From assembly GCA_021521415.1 (NCBI GenBank), contig JAIQDT010000303.1, positions 434,001-498,000 on the forward strand: a DNA stretch of 64,000 bases. Reading direction: 5' to 3'. Positions 46,180 through 57,956 of the stretch are shown piece after piece. The notes beneath the pieces were generated by a model. It worked only from the letters and a program-made list of their open reading frames with translations. It ran no database searches and was not told the DNA's origin. Position 1 is the first letter of the stretch, and every line of letters begins with the position of its first letter. The DNA is from Bidens hawaiensis (Eukaryota; Streptophyta; Magnoliopsida; Asterales; Asteraceae). Made by a program: the position numbers and the translations under genes.

Positions 46180-48480
46180 ACCCGCTATTCAGGAAGAAAT
46201 TCCCCACTGATTTATGAGCCAGAGATTGAACGTGTAGCTCGGCAGAACCGAGCTCAGATCAGAAATGTAAGGTCAGAACCAAAATCAAAACCAAAACCCA
46301 CCACCCGAAAACAATGTTTTCCAAATCGAACAGAATCCACCAAATAACCAAAATCCACCAAACAATGACCATTTACCACCGATAAACATCAATCCACAAC
46401 CACAAATTCAGCCCGACAATCCAGAAACCGAAACCTTAACAGACCTGGGCCATCAGCCCCGAACAATACCCCTCATCACCGAAAGTCGATTACTCGGGAT
46501 TTTGAACATGTCAGTATTCATAATGAAGAAAAATAAGAGGGAGATAAGGAGGTACGAGAACCGAGGAATGATGGTAGTAATGAGGATGATTGGATGGTTA
46601 GAAGGAATGACTGGTTTGAGCCGAGAAATGCATATGAGGAAGTTAAGGAACCGGTTAAGGTAAGAGCCGACAAGTTGAGGAACAGAAACAGAGATAAAGA
46701 TGGTGTTGGAAGATATCGGTAGGAACGAAGACAACTGACTCAGGTTAACCGGGCAGGTTTTAAGGAACCGAGGGCCAGACAAAGGAATTATGGGCTTCCA
46801 GTTCAGGGCGTAAACAGTCTGTTCAGACTAGCGATTTCAGATGGTGCTCACCGATTGTCCCACAGGTTAACGTATAGGGGCAACCGACATTCAAATCCCG
46901 TCCATCTTATATTAATATAGTTCCTCATTTTCACGGGATGGCGTCGGAAGACAAAGCTAAACACAGTGATTGTACATATGATCAGGATGAGGTTCGGTTG
47001 CGGTTGTTCCAGTTTTCACTAAAAGACAAAGCTAAACATGGGTTCAATTCGCTACCGATGCACAGTATTGAGAACTGGGGTGAGATGCAGCAGGTTTTTC
47101 TTAATGAGTATTATTCACAGTCGAAAACTAACGAGGCCCGGATGGAGATTAGACATTTTTCACAGTTATCGGGTGAGTTGGTTCATGAGGCATTTACTCG
47201 TTAGAAGGAAATGATTAGGAGGTACCCGCACCATCAGATTGAGTTGTGGGAACTGGTTAGTGTTTTGTTTATGGGTTGACATACGAAGATAGAAAGCACT
47301 TGAAGGCTTCGTGTAACGGGCAGTTGTTGAATCAACCCGAGGAGGATGATTGGGATTTTTTGGAGTTTATGTGTGAAGATTCCAAGTCAGAGGCAGCTGC
47401 AAAACGAAGAAGGAAAAACAGGGTTACCAGATCAGTTAAATCAGCCTCGAGCGAGTCAGAAATAATTGCGGAGTTGGAAAGGGAACTCATTGGTTATAGA
47501 CGAGAGAAAAAGAAATAGGTTGGTAAGGTTGGGGTGAAATTCCTGGTTTGTGCAGATTGTGGTGAATTGGGGCATAAGTTAGAAGATTGCCCCGGGTTTG
47601 ATGAGGACGAGTATCCCGACAAGGAGGAAGTCAGTTACGCGTACGGGGATTCCAAGGGCCAAGGGTTCAATTCGAACACTTATCACCCAGGCCTAAGGAA
47701 TCACCCGAATTTCAGATACGGGAACGTGTCGAGTCAGTCGAACCCAAACTTTCAGGGGTCTAGTCAGAACCGACAGCAGAACAGCTACCGCCAGGGCGGT
47801 TATCAGCAGGGTTCATACAATCAGAATAGCAGTCGGGAGTATAACAGAGATGGTTACCGGGGTGACAGTTCTTCGGGTAATCAGAATCAGGACCAACAGA
47901 AGGGTAATCCAGGTAATTCGGGTAATACAGACGAGTCGGTACACTCAAAACTCGATGCATTTTTGAAGCTTGTGTCAGATAATCAGAAGGAAAAGTAGAA
48001 ACATTTCGAGTTGAGGGATAAGTCTTCAAAAGCAATGTCGAAACAGATTGGTCAACTCGCAGCAAATGTGGCGAGATTTCAGAAAAACGTGGGTCAGTTA
48101 CCGAGCGATACCACAGTAAACCCGCAGCATTCTAGTTCAAGCTCTAAGAAAGGAAATAATGGGCACATCAACGCGGTAAGTCTTTTAACTCATTTTGAAA
48201 TCACTTGTGTTGAAGTTGATTCACCGCCACAGTTTGTTGAGGCAGTGGTGAATGATGTTAGTGATGAGAATGATGGTGTTGGTCAAAATGAAACAATTTT
48301 TCTAAATGAATTGAAACTAAAAACAGATCAATTTGTCTTTTTTTTTTTTTTTTTTTTTGAAAATTGCACTTGTGAAAAATGTTTAAATGGTAAGTTGACC
48401 AACATGATAGATGAGGAGGTAGAGGATAATACCACCTCAAGTAAACACCAAGACCCGGGAGTGCCATTTTTATCAATTCA
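46180..48480 (+). pseudogene. G2 gag (Athila type)
   Basis: After a Pro/Asn/Gln-rich N-terminal region, the gag core (46938-47204) has VRLRLFQFSLKDKAKHGFNS, VFLNEYYSQSKTNEARMEI and RRYPHH, the classic Athila/Tat arrangement. The frame continues with breaks through DWDFLEFMCED. A single CCHC knuckle (CADCGELGHKLEDC, about 47550-47590) and a long Gln/Asn/Gly-rich low-complexity tail (47640-47990) follow, then QIGQLAANVARF and LPSDTTVNPQH, the signature before the protease. Several stops (for example 47202, 47516 and 47996) break it. A T-run (48339-48358) encodes a Phe string. Confidence 0.9.
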
Positions 48481-48489
48481 AATTGGGTA

Positions 48490-48830
48490 ATTTAAAATTG
48501 ATCGGGCACTTCTAGATCTTGGAGCATGTGTTAGCATCATGCCCGGTAGTTTATTTGATCAGTATGAATTTGGCCCGTCAGAAAGTGTAAACACCACGGT
48601 GGTGTTGGCGGATCAAACTCATACACTCCCTTGGGGAATGGTTACTAATGTAATGGTTCAGGTGGATGAATTTTGCTACCCAGTTGACTTTCTTATACTT
48701 GATTATACTAATGGAAATACTACACAATCTGCAATCATACTGGGTAGGCCCTTGCCACAGCACATGCGATAATTGATTGTGCTAAGGGAGTTTTGGGAAT
48801 TAAGTGTCGGAATAGTGGTAAATAGTTATC
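48490..48830 (+). pseudogene. G2 protease-like domain (Athila type)
   Basis: ALLDLGACVSIMPGSLFDQY is the Athila-type active-site region, in which D-L-G is usual. It is followed by LADQTHTLPWGMVTNVMVQV, FCYPVDFLILDY and AIILGRPL. The frame closes at 48770 and GVLGIKCRN follows in another frame. It would process Gag if active. Confidence 0.85.
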
Positions 48831-48839
48831 ATTGTTTAA

Positions 48840-49200
48840 AAATGCCGCTAACTCATTTATTGACAAGTGTGAATCCTTGAGCAATGATCACACACAAGAG
48901 AAATGTTTTCTGATTGACAGAAATGAGCTAATGGGTAGCATGGAGGTGAAATGACAGAATGAGATATTGCATGGAGTTAGAGATGATGAGGAAGTAACAA
49001 CAAAAAAGGGAAAGAAGACGAAAATGGAAGAGGTAAAGAAATCACCTGAATGTGATGCGAAATGGAGGTTGGCAAGGTTTGGGCCGGATTATGGCATGTC
49101 AAAAAGTTGGAAGCAACCTATTGAGGAGGACCGTGCAAGTAATGAAATGGCTGCACAGGAACGGATCAGCCGCCCACCTTGAATGCCAAAAATTGTCAAA
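48840..49200 (+). pseudogene. post-protease coding remnant of G2
   Basis: KNAANSFIDKCESLSNDHTQ and the frame 48967-49182 (KWRLARFGPDYG, KSWKQPIEEDRAS) read as a hydrophilic continuation of the polyprotein. There is no RT motif. The product is not identified. Confidence 0.5.
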
Positions 49201-49250
49201 AGGGTGGTAATTGTACATTTTTTATATTTTTAGTTTGCATTTTTTTTATA

Positions 49251-49693
49251 GGGAAAATCTCATAGAATAGTAACCAACTTTCAAAAGTGTTCCAATTAGG
49301 TCACTGATGCATATTTTCCTCAAATCGGGTCATTAAATCTTCAAGTCAAGTCTCACCGATTTTTTTATGCGTCAAGAAAGAAATGGAGGATAAGATGTGG
49401 GGGTCGGAATTTGCAATATATGTAGTTAAATTTTTAAAAAATTAAAAAACGTTAATTATATTAAAATTTAAAAATAAAAAATAAAATTCACGTCATCCGT
49501 CAACGTCAACTTCAAAAAAAAGATAAAAACATTTCCTATGTGAAACATAAAAGAAAACGGCTAAAAAAACATGTTAAAACCTTTAATTTATTCAAACATG
49601 AAAGTTGAGTGACTTGATTGGAACACTTTTTAAAATTGAGTGACCTAATTAAAACACTTTTGAAAGTTGGTTACTGTTCTATGAAATTGCCCC
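49251..49693. mobile_element. Mutator-like MITE nested in G2
   Basis: A 443-bp element has terminal inverted repeats of about 55 bp (left edge GGGAAAATCTCATAGAATAG, right edge the complement of GGGGCAATTTCATAGAACAG). The 9-bp flanks TTTTTTATA (49242-49250) and TTTTCTATA (49694-49702) match at 8 of 9. The 9-bp duplication and long TIRs point to the Mutator group. There is no coding sequence. Confidence 0.85.
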
Positions 49694-49702
49694 TTTTCTA
49701 TA

Positions 49703-51756
49703 TTACTAATTGTATTTCAAGCGTCCCATCATATTAAAAGCTAAGTATGGGGATACCACACGGGAAAAGTATGGATTTTGATGTGTTCGGTAAAGTTTAT
49801 GTTAGAAAACGAGGTTTCAGTTAAGCTACACAGGGTGCTTTCGTGTTCTGTTTTGCTTTCGTTAATCTAGGTACGTGTATATTTTTTTGTATTCGAACTT
49901 TGTGGGTGTAGTTCACTATAAACCCCCACGAGACCTCACTCGTCCACCCGGGCTACCTGGGGGTTCAAAGGGCTTGTTGCATACGCTAAATGCAACTGTG
50001 ATTCCTACGAAAGTGAGTTAGGTCTTTTAACATTTTAACTCATTTAACAAAATTTATTATGAAACTTAACTAATTCGGCTCGGTAATAATTTTCAATAAA
50101 ATGAATTAACACTTCATTTTTTGCAAAATTCTTAAAAGACCTATGTCTTACACACGGTGAAAAGCTTGCTTCTACACGTTTTGAGATTTTGCAAATTCAG
50201 TTTGTCTTTGGAGAAGACCAGTTTTCGTAAGGGTTTGCGAGCCATTTTTTAGTATTGCCTTATCAACCATATCAGGTGATTTCAGTTTCATAATTTATTT
50301 TGTTATTTTAGTTTACGTGTTGAGAGTGTAATTGTAGATTTTTGTGTTAGAACTATCACATTAGAGCCCAATTTTTAAATTGTTAAACATTCAATTCAAC
50401 CCCATCCCTCAAATGTTTGTTAATTGTTTTAAAATCTTAGCATTGAGGACAATGTCAACCTCAAGTGTGGGGATGGGGGAAAATTAAAAATTTGTAGCCC
50501 GATAGTATCTCGAAGAGTATTCAGAAACCTAAGGTATTAACTGTTGATTATTGCAATTAATGCCAAGTTAGAGGTTTTTGGTCATGGTTGGTTTTTCAAC
50601 TTCTCGATAGTTTTCCTAACAGATGTTTTTAAAATGAGAAGTTGAAAATGGAATCGTATAGGCAGGGATAACAAGTCAAGGGGACGGGCGTACATGTTTC
50701 ATATCAGCAGCCCTTAATTCCAGACATTGTGTGTGATTAGCCCCTATACTTAATACACATATTATATAATAGACATAAAACATGTCTTGTCATTATTTGA
50801 GGGAAACCGGTATATTTTACATAATTAGAACTTGCTTGTTATATGCTTATCGAGATCTTAATACCACCACCTGTATGGAGATTAGGACTTTAGAAAACCC
50901 ATTTCCGTACATAATTTCTTACTAAATAAAATTCCTTACTTGATATTATCCCTTAGGAGCTCATTGGACCTTAATCCATTTCGTTTGCTAAACTGAACAT
51001 TACACACCATTTCAGTCTTGGCCTTTATTTTATTTTTATCCATGTGATGAAATCCAGTTCGTTATCGAGTTGTATAAAATCAGTTGTAGAGCATAGTACA
51101 CAATGTACATATGTCTCGGTTAGAGTGGTAAATATTTGATTTAATAACAGTTATCAGTAAAAAAAAGAAAAAAAATTCAAAAAAAATCAGCAAAAAGCCA
51201 AAAAGAAGTTATCAGTTTATTGTATTCAGTTGTAAATAGTAGTTCGTTTGTATTTAAGTTTGTCTTTATTTTGGGTTGTATAACTAGGTTTCATTCACCT
51301 TAGTCACTAAATATGCCTAATCAGCACCCAAACCTAAGCCTCGGCAAGACCCTTAGTCCGAGTCTTTATGCAACCGGTGGGTAATGGGTGGAGATAAGCC
51401 TGACATGCAAGTATATTAAGTTGTAACTCATATTAGGTATTTTGAGGGCAAAGACATATGCTGGCACATCTTTTGCTAGTCCAGATATTAAACTAAGTGG
51501 AGTGTTGATAGTGTGAGGGGTATGAACATGTATGCCTTAACCGGAAACAAAGTACACTTGTCTGGGTGATTCTAGAGTTTTATTGTAGCATTAACTTTAT
51601 TTGTGGGTTGTCAATCTAGAAAGTGTTAGTCTGGGAAACTGGGTATGACCTTAATCCTTGCTAGTATTAATGGTGATAATTGATATACCTATGATGGAGG
51701 TTGATGTTTGCTTTAGGGTTTTTCTTGAGGGCAATCAAAAGATAAGTTTGGGGATG
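49703..51756 (+). other. non-coding 3' half of G2 with polypurine tracts
   Basis: No RT or integrase motif is present. A purine tract AAGTTTGGGGATG (51744-51756) adjoins the 3' LTR. A second similar tract (CAAGTGTGGGGATGGGGG, about 50462-50480) preceded by TGAGGACAATG lies 1.3 kb upstream, reminiscent of the internal tract seen in Athila/Tat elements. Confidence 0.65.
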
Positions 51757-52986
51757 TGATGTTCGGGTACTTTGTATATATATTAGTGTGTCAATTATGT
51801 AGTTTTATTTAGTATATTGCTAGAATTTGGTACTTCATACGTGCTTTTGTATGTCAGGTCATTAATCTTTAAAGATGTAAAATTGGAGACTTGTACGAGC
51901 ATGGAATGGTATCTCGGGAAGACCGGAGCATTAGTTGAAGTCTTGGGAAGTGTTAGAAGGATTCGGGAAGAGTTTGGATGAGAAACCTAAAGTCGATGCT
52001 AAAACTGAACAAGATAGGTTCACAAAAAGCGATCACGAAGTAACACGAGCATATCCTGGGCTAGTAAGGAGTTACGGAACCCATAATATATGAATTTTGG
52101 GTTTCTCGATGAGAGGAATCGAAAAATGAGGTTATCTTCCATCACGCTACGCGATGGTCCCCATAGTCGGGAAAGTTAGGGTTTTGAGTTATAACACTTT
52201 TGGACGACCTAACTCGACATAATTCAGTTTCCAGAGCATTTTTGGAGAGGAATAGCAGCCTACCATCACTTCCAATCATCTCAAGGCTTCATATATGTTC
52301 CACAGAATCCTAATCGAAGACCGAAAGATGCCGAGACGCAGCTAGACCCTTCGAGTCATACCCTGGATGTATAGTTTGTAATATTTAAGTTTATATCTCT
52401 TGTACTAGAACAACTAATTGTAATTTTCTTGATGTTAATCTATGAGTATTGATGTTTAGTATGTTCGTACATTCAGTCGGTTTAGGTTTTTGTCGATCAG
52501 AACGATTAGTTTGTCGGTTGCTATAATAATTGCTCGTAGGATTGTGTTGACCTATTAATTATGAGAAAGCATACGTTTGCCCTTAGTTGAGTCACACTAG
52601 CAGGGACCGTTTGATAACCAGTGTCGTGTGTTAGCGAGCGTGAATACCTAAGGTTTAACCGGTTAGTCAGTCTGTAGTTGACACAAGATAGTTAATCTGT
52701 TAAGTTGCATGAGATTTCTGTTTGATTGCTTACTTGGATTCCCGGGTGTGATTTGCTTTGTTTGATTGATTGAAAACTTGAGTACTTGTTCATTTCTTAT
52801 AAAACTAAATTGTTTGCTAATATGTTTAGCACTTTGATATAGTTCACTTCATAATGTTAGGAATTGATTTCACTTCACACTGACCGCATACTCCTCGTGG
52901 TTCGACACCCTACTTACCCTAGCTTGCTTAGGTGATTAGGACACTGGTTAACTTGTTTTTGACTAGATAGCGACATTCTAGCATCA
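51757..52986 (+). repeat. 3' LTR of G2
   Basis: Same termini as the 5' LTR and nearly the same length (1230 versus 1233 bp). Differences are scattered substitutions and small indels. Confidence 0.95.
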
Positions 52987-52991
52987 ATTTA

Positions 52992-55900
52992 CACAGTGGT
53001 TGACTTGGTCTTCAGTTTAAGTATAGGAGACGCGTTCGGCTTTTACCATTTGAACTTTTTCGGTTCTGAGGCCCACCTTGGTCTTGGTGCCGAAATCGTG
53101 TTTCCGTTCCGCTTATGAACCATAACAGGCTTGGTCTGCTAAGAACTTGACATGTCAGCCTTGTCTCTCTTCCAAGCACCATCAGAGGGCTTTGCCTTAT
53201 AATACTTCATTTTATTTGAGTTAAAATTTGTGTAGGCATTTTGAGGCATAGTCCTCTGATGGCGCTTGTAATATGGAACATACGGGAGACGAGAGCAATT
53301 TCTAGAAACGTGACCGGGAATGCCACAATTGAAACAGGTTTGCCTTTTAACGTAAAAATCGTTGTGGCCGATTCCCGGTCTTGCTTTGTTGTGTGAGCTT
53401 GTTTTTCCATCCTTGGACTTAGCATTAGAACTTTCACATTTAACATTTCAAGAACCATTTTCTTTCACAAACTTAGGTGGCAAATGTTTAGTTTGACTTT
53501 TAAGTTCATCAGATTTATTAGAAGACAGATCACTGCCTTTTGAAGTTCTAGAAAAAGTAACCAAACAATTGTCTCTGCTCTTAAAAACAGAGCCCACACA
53601 CACACATCAATAGCATTGTTATTTAAAATAGGCAAAACAGGCAAATTTAAAGAAGCAATAAAGTCAATGGGTGAGTCATCATCCTCATAGGTCCAATCCT
53701 CAATTATTACTTTATCTGCACATGAAGTAAACACATTAGAATCATTCACCCTGGAGGTTGATTCAGTTGTCGTGTCTGAACCAGCCGTGCCCTTGTCGGT
53801 TGCAGTTCACTTACCATACTGCAAACATTTTTCCTTTTCTTCTTCCTTTGTAAGAGGAAGTCCAGTGTAATTGTTATTATATGGAGGGGGAACCATGTTG
53901 TACCCAATACCCACACCCTTGTTCTCTTTCCATTTTAATTGTTTTTCTATCATTGATTCAACAACAGCACTAGAGACATCAAACTTTTAAAGGTGAATTC
54001 AGCATTTTCAAATTTATTAGTTAGCTTTGGTATTTCCAGCTTCGATGCATCTAACTCGGCAGTTAGTTCAGCAATTTTCTTTATTGCATCTAGATGGTGA
54101 CAGCATTTTGTGCTAAGTCCGATTGAAGTTTAGAAAAATCTTGTTGCTGTGCCTCTATTTTATCTTTTAAAGCTTTTTCAAGTTTCTTCAGTGTGGAATT
54201 TTCATATTTAACACCCTCCATTTCCCTAATTAAGTTACTATTGTGAATTTTATGCAGTCCTACCTTATCAATGCATGATTGAGAGCATAACACAGGACTT
54301 ACCTTAGAGGATTTTGTGGAGGTGAAGACCATGAAGGCATGCTAAAGATCCCTGACCCGCTCCTCAGCTTCGTTCTCCTCTTCTTCAACATTCACCTCAG
54401 GAAAATTTGCAACTTGATCACTTATGTTCAATGTTGTCATCTGATTCTCCCAAGAGAAGCTGTGAGCCACCAAACCACGCTCACCCACACTTGACCTAGC
54501 TATATTTTCTCCTCTTCCACTACTCACTGGAACCAACGCCCACTCTCTATTTGACCAGGCTCACGATCAAAATGACCAGGCTCACTGCCTTGGTACACTC
54601 ACGAGCAAAATGACCAGGCTCATGACAATTGTAGCACCTCAAAGAACTCTTGTTAAATCCCACCTTCTGGTTTGCAGGCACATTCCAGTTGTTCCTGCAT
54701 GTCCTTTTAGTGAACTTTTTGGCTCTAAAAACAGCCATGGTGATTTGCCAAGAAATGTCCATCTCTTCCACATCATCTGGATGTATCTGATCTAACTCAA
54801 CGGCCACAACGGGTTGTACCAAGTCTTCAGCAAGAAAGCCATTATAGCAGTTCATAAAACCTGCCATTAAAGCGATGTTCTCTTGTGTCTCCTTAGAAAT
54901 AACAGGAATTTGAATGGGAGGCTAGCTGGAGGTAACCATAGGAGTTGGTGATTTCGGTGCAGGAGCTATTTGTAGAAAGAAGACAGGAGCAGTTGGTGCG
55001 GGGAGGGGAATGGGTTGAGTTTCAGCTGACTTGAACATGGAAAAGGTCCGTTTAGACGGCTTCGATTGAGCTGGCTGACCCTGGGATGACTTGAACAATG
55101 AGAAACTATCTTGTGAAACGAGAGCATTATTGGAAGCAATGCCATAACCACCAGTATCATAGGTGTTTGCATGATTGATTGCATGCTGTTTATCATCCAT
55201 ATCACATGCCTTGATAATTTCCATCACCTCAGAAAATGTCAATCTTGCCAGATCTTTAGTCTTCTTAATAACAGCCACATTCAGATCCCAGCTCTACGGC
55301 AGTGAGTTGACTAGCTTGTTGTTAATCTCAGCAGACGAGAGATGTATATTTGCCGATCTCATCTCTGTGACTAATGAGATGAACCTGTGTAGCTATTTCT
55401 CAAGAGATTCTCCCAAGACGTAGTTGAACATGATGAATTGCTGTCTTAGGATATCCTGCCTACTTCTCCTCATGTCTTGATTTCCCTCAAACACTTCAAT
55501 AAGAGCCTCCCAAAATTTTTTAGCAGAATCCAACTCTTTAAATCCCAAGGCAATTTCAGGCGAAAGTGCCATGGTCAAAGTAGCCAGAGCCTTCTCATCT
55601 TGCTTAACTTTATCAAAATCAGCATCTGTATACAACTCAACTGGCTTTTTCTCCACTTCATCAGAACCCTCTCTTTGATACGTAATAACCTGAGGACCTC
55701 TAACTATGCTCCTCCACAATTTCGCATCTTTTTCCTTCACTTATTTCTCAAACCTGAACTTCCACTCAGTAAACCCTTCAGAATTCAATAGACAGGGTAC
55801 GCGAGTGGTAGTCCCCATGACGGATTCGAGTTCTTGATGAAGAGTGGCATTGGAAGACGTGCTAACAGCTGATTGATCTATAATAGCCTTAACCGAGAAC

Positions 55901-56181
55901 TTGAAAAGAGAGACCGAAAACAGCAAATGTCTTCCGAAAACACAGAAAGTTGACAGAAAATGTTGAAAATAACCTGAGAAGTTGAAAATCCTCCCGAAAA
56001 CCTTGAAATCTCCCCGAAAACCCTGAAGTTTAACCGAGGACCTTGAGATCTTCCCGAAAACCTTGAAGTTTAACCCAGAACCTTGAGATATTCCCGAAAG
56101 CCTTGAAATCAACCCAAAAATCAAAACAGATTTACCGAGAACTAAGAGTAGTTCAAGATATGGTAATATTCGAACATTCAA
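52992..56181 (-). pseudogene. copia H gag with two zinc knuckles and a coiled coil
   Basis: Right to left. The N-terminal segment ends CLLNSEGFTEWKFRFEK (about 55745). The UBN2-like gag core (55740-55260) has DEKALATLTMALSPEI, FWEALIEVFEGNQDMRRSR and a stop before LHRFISLVTEM. A Pro-rich linker follows. The first CCHC is CYNCHEPGHFAREC (about 54640-54600), then a coiled-coil segment (54332-54090) rich in Lys/Glu/Gln. The second CCHC is CFNCGIPGHVSRNC (about 53330-53288). Many stops and frame changes break it. The architecture equals that of copia A gag. The downstream end is cut by G2. Confidence 0.88.
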
Positions 56182-56372
56182 CTAAATCCCAAGATTGATG
56201 GAATTCGAATTAAACACAAGATTTACCAAAATCTATTCCAAAAACTTCTCACCAGCCGAAGAACACGAAGAACAGTTCTTCAAGATCTAGAAATTTTATC
56301 CAAACGCACACCCGTGAATCACTAGTAGAATCCTTGATATCACCAATAACCGAGCCTAGAATAGGGCTATAG

Positions 56373-56384
56373 GCTCTGATACCA
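56373..56384 (-). promoter_or_regulatory. primer-binding site of copia H
   Basis: The minus strand reads TGGTATCAGAGC two bases after the LTR end. It is complementary to initiator tRNA-Met. Confidence 0.93.
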
Positions 56385-56386
56385 AT

Positions 56387-56699
56387 TGTAAGTCCCGAGA
56401 CAGGATCTTTCAATGTGATATCAAGTAACTCAATGATTAGGCGGAAACTACTTACCAAGCCGATTCTAGAACACCAACACAAACACAAATAGACACGATG
56501 AATAAGCTTCAAAAACACACGTATGTCGACTAACTTTGGACGAACAACCCCACAATAGTAAACACATATCCTATATATAGACTACCAACTAGGCACAATA
56601 CAAACTAAAGCCCACCAAGATCAAATGATCTCGGTTTACATACATAAGCCCAACTAAGCCTAAGTATACAAAGCATAAACCACAAAATACGTCCCAACA
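56387..56699 (-). repeat. 5' LTR of copia H
   Basis: A 313-bp partner of 28464-28819. Confidence 0.93.
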
Positions 56700-57019
56700 T
56701 GTTTTTCTAGAAAAACCCACCAATACACCGCGTATAGCTCTATACGCGGCGTATTATTCAGTTTTTAGCCATTTATGGGGTGGCTGTAGAAAACGCCTAT
56801 TGTTAATTACTTAATTTTTATTTTTTCCTTTTGACTTTGTGTTTAAGTAGTTCAATTATGGCATGCCATTGTATTACATTATAATTCAGGGTAACAAACT
56901 ATGAAGAAGTGGATGATTGTTATTGTTTATGTCTTATATAATTTTGTAAACATTTTGCTTTGTTTTGAATTGAATAGGCTTTGTTCTATTTATTTTGTTA
57001 GTAAAACAAAATATTGTTT

Positions 57020-57237
57020 CAGGACGGTGCAGATACCGGTCCCGAAATTTTAAAAAATATTGGTACCGGTAATGAAATGATCAGTACCAGTACGGTACCG
57101 GTATTTCATGTAAAATTCAGGAAATATCAATATAATTCCGTACCAAACCGATATCGAAAACTCAAAACTTAGTATCAATTCGGTACCACAATTGGTACCA
57201 TTTCAATACTGATATAAATACCGAATCTGCTCATCCC
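57020..57237. mobile_element. candidate hAT-like MITE
   Basis: The 218-bp block is rich in ACCGGTA-type motifs. The ends CAGGACGGTGCAGAT and ATCTGCTCATCCC form an imperfect inverted repeat. The 8-bp flanks TATTGTTT and TATTGTTA match at 7 of 8. An 8-bp duplication suggests hAT. The ends are imperfect, so confidence is moderate. Confidence 0.45.
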
Positions 57238-57622
57238 TATTGTTAACCATAAAAAATTGTAGATTTTGTTGAAATTGTTTATAAAGGGGTGTTGATGTTA
57301 CATTATTAACGGTTGAAAATGATGTTAAGTCTTAACATCAATTGATATTTGTTGGTTGTATTTGCATAATGTATGCATGTGGCTTAGTTTGTATATTTGA
57401 GCAACACTTCGTGTAAGATTGGGTCATTTTACTATTTGCTTAAATAGTTCTACTCTCACTATCTACAAAATTTTTGTATTATTTTTACTATAGTTAATGT
57501 AACCATGGCACATGCGCTTTTACGGTTGTTTTTTTTTTTGTATGAGATGATTAACAAACTGACACAGACTTTGCGTACAACGTTGTAAATTGTTGTTGCC
57601 GCCGTAACATCACACCGGTTCC

Positions 57623-57627
57623 AACTA

Positions 57628-57667
<40 letters not shown>

Positions 57668-57672
57668 TAGTT
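57623..57672. repeat. (TA)n tract inside a palindrome
   Basis: AACTAGCATATAT and its complement flank a (TA)n core. A (GT)n run follows directly. Confidence 0.9.
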
Positions 57673-57956
57673 GTGTGTGTGTGTGTGTGTGGTGATGTAA
57701 GGCCCCATATCCGGAAACCCGACTTTCTCGCTAGTTGGATTTACTCATTCACATAATTCGGAAAATCAGAGTTAATTAAAACATTTCGTGGAATAAAAGT
57801 CAACCATCATACATAACTTAAATACTTGTCTTAAGCGGAAACAACATAAGTCTTAGACATTGAATATAAATAACACGCGACTCTTCTTTTCTTTGACGCT
57901 AGTCTTCTTTTATTTGCCACGTGTCTCCCTCATGCAACCTGTTTCATTCTACTCAC

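Larger units (their letters stand above)
44780..52986 (+). mobile_element. Athila-like element G2 without RT, nested in H
   Basis: The element is flanked by a perfect TSD, ATTTA (44775-44779 and 52987-52991). The LTRs are 44780-46012 and 51757-52986, about 1.23 kb each and highly similar. gag and protease are present. No RT, RNase H or integrase motif is found between 49200 and 51756. It is probably non-autonomous and mobilised in trans. Confidence 0.95.
28464..56699 (-). mobile_element. copia element H, split by G1 and G2
   Basis: The 3' LTR is 28464-28819 (356 bp) and the 5' LTR is 56387-56699 (313 bp, lacking about 45 bp). Both read TGTTGGG to ACTTACA on the minus strand. The polypurine tract (28820-28833) and initiator tRNA-Met primer site (56373-56384) adjoin the LTRs. 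Flanks GGTTT and TGTTT match at 4 of 5. Excluding the two nested gypsy elements it is about 10.1 kb. The pieces of H are 28464-33514, 43442-44779 and 52992-56699. All coding regions are broken. Confidence 0.92.
56700..57695. other. non-element DNA with two small repeat structures
   Basis: No coding sequence. It contains the short palindromic CGCGTATAGCTCTATACGCG (about 56733-56752), the MITE at 57020-57237 and the (TA)n palindrome at 57623-57672 followed by a (GT)n run. Confidence 0.55.
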
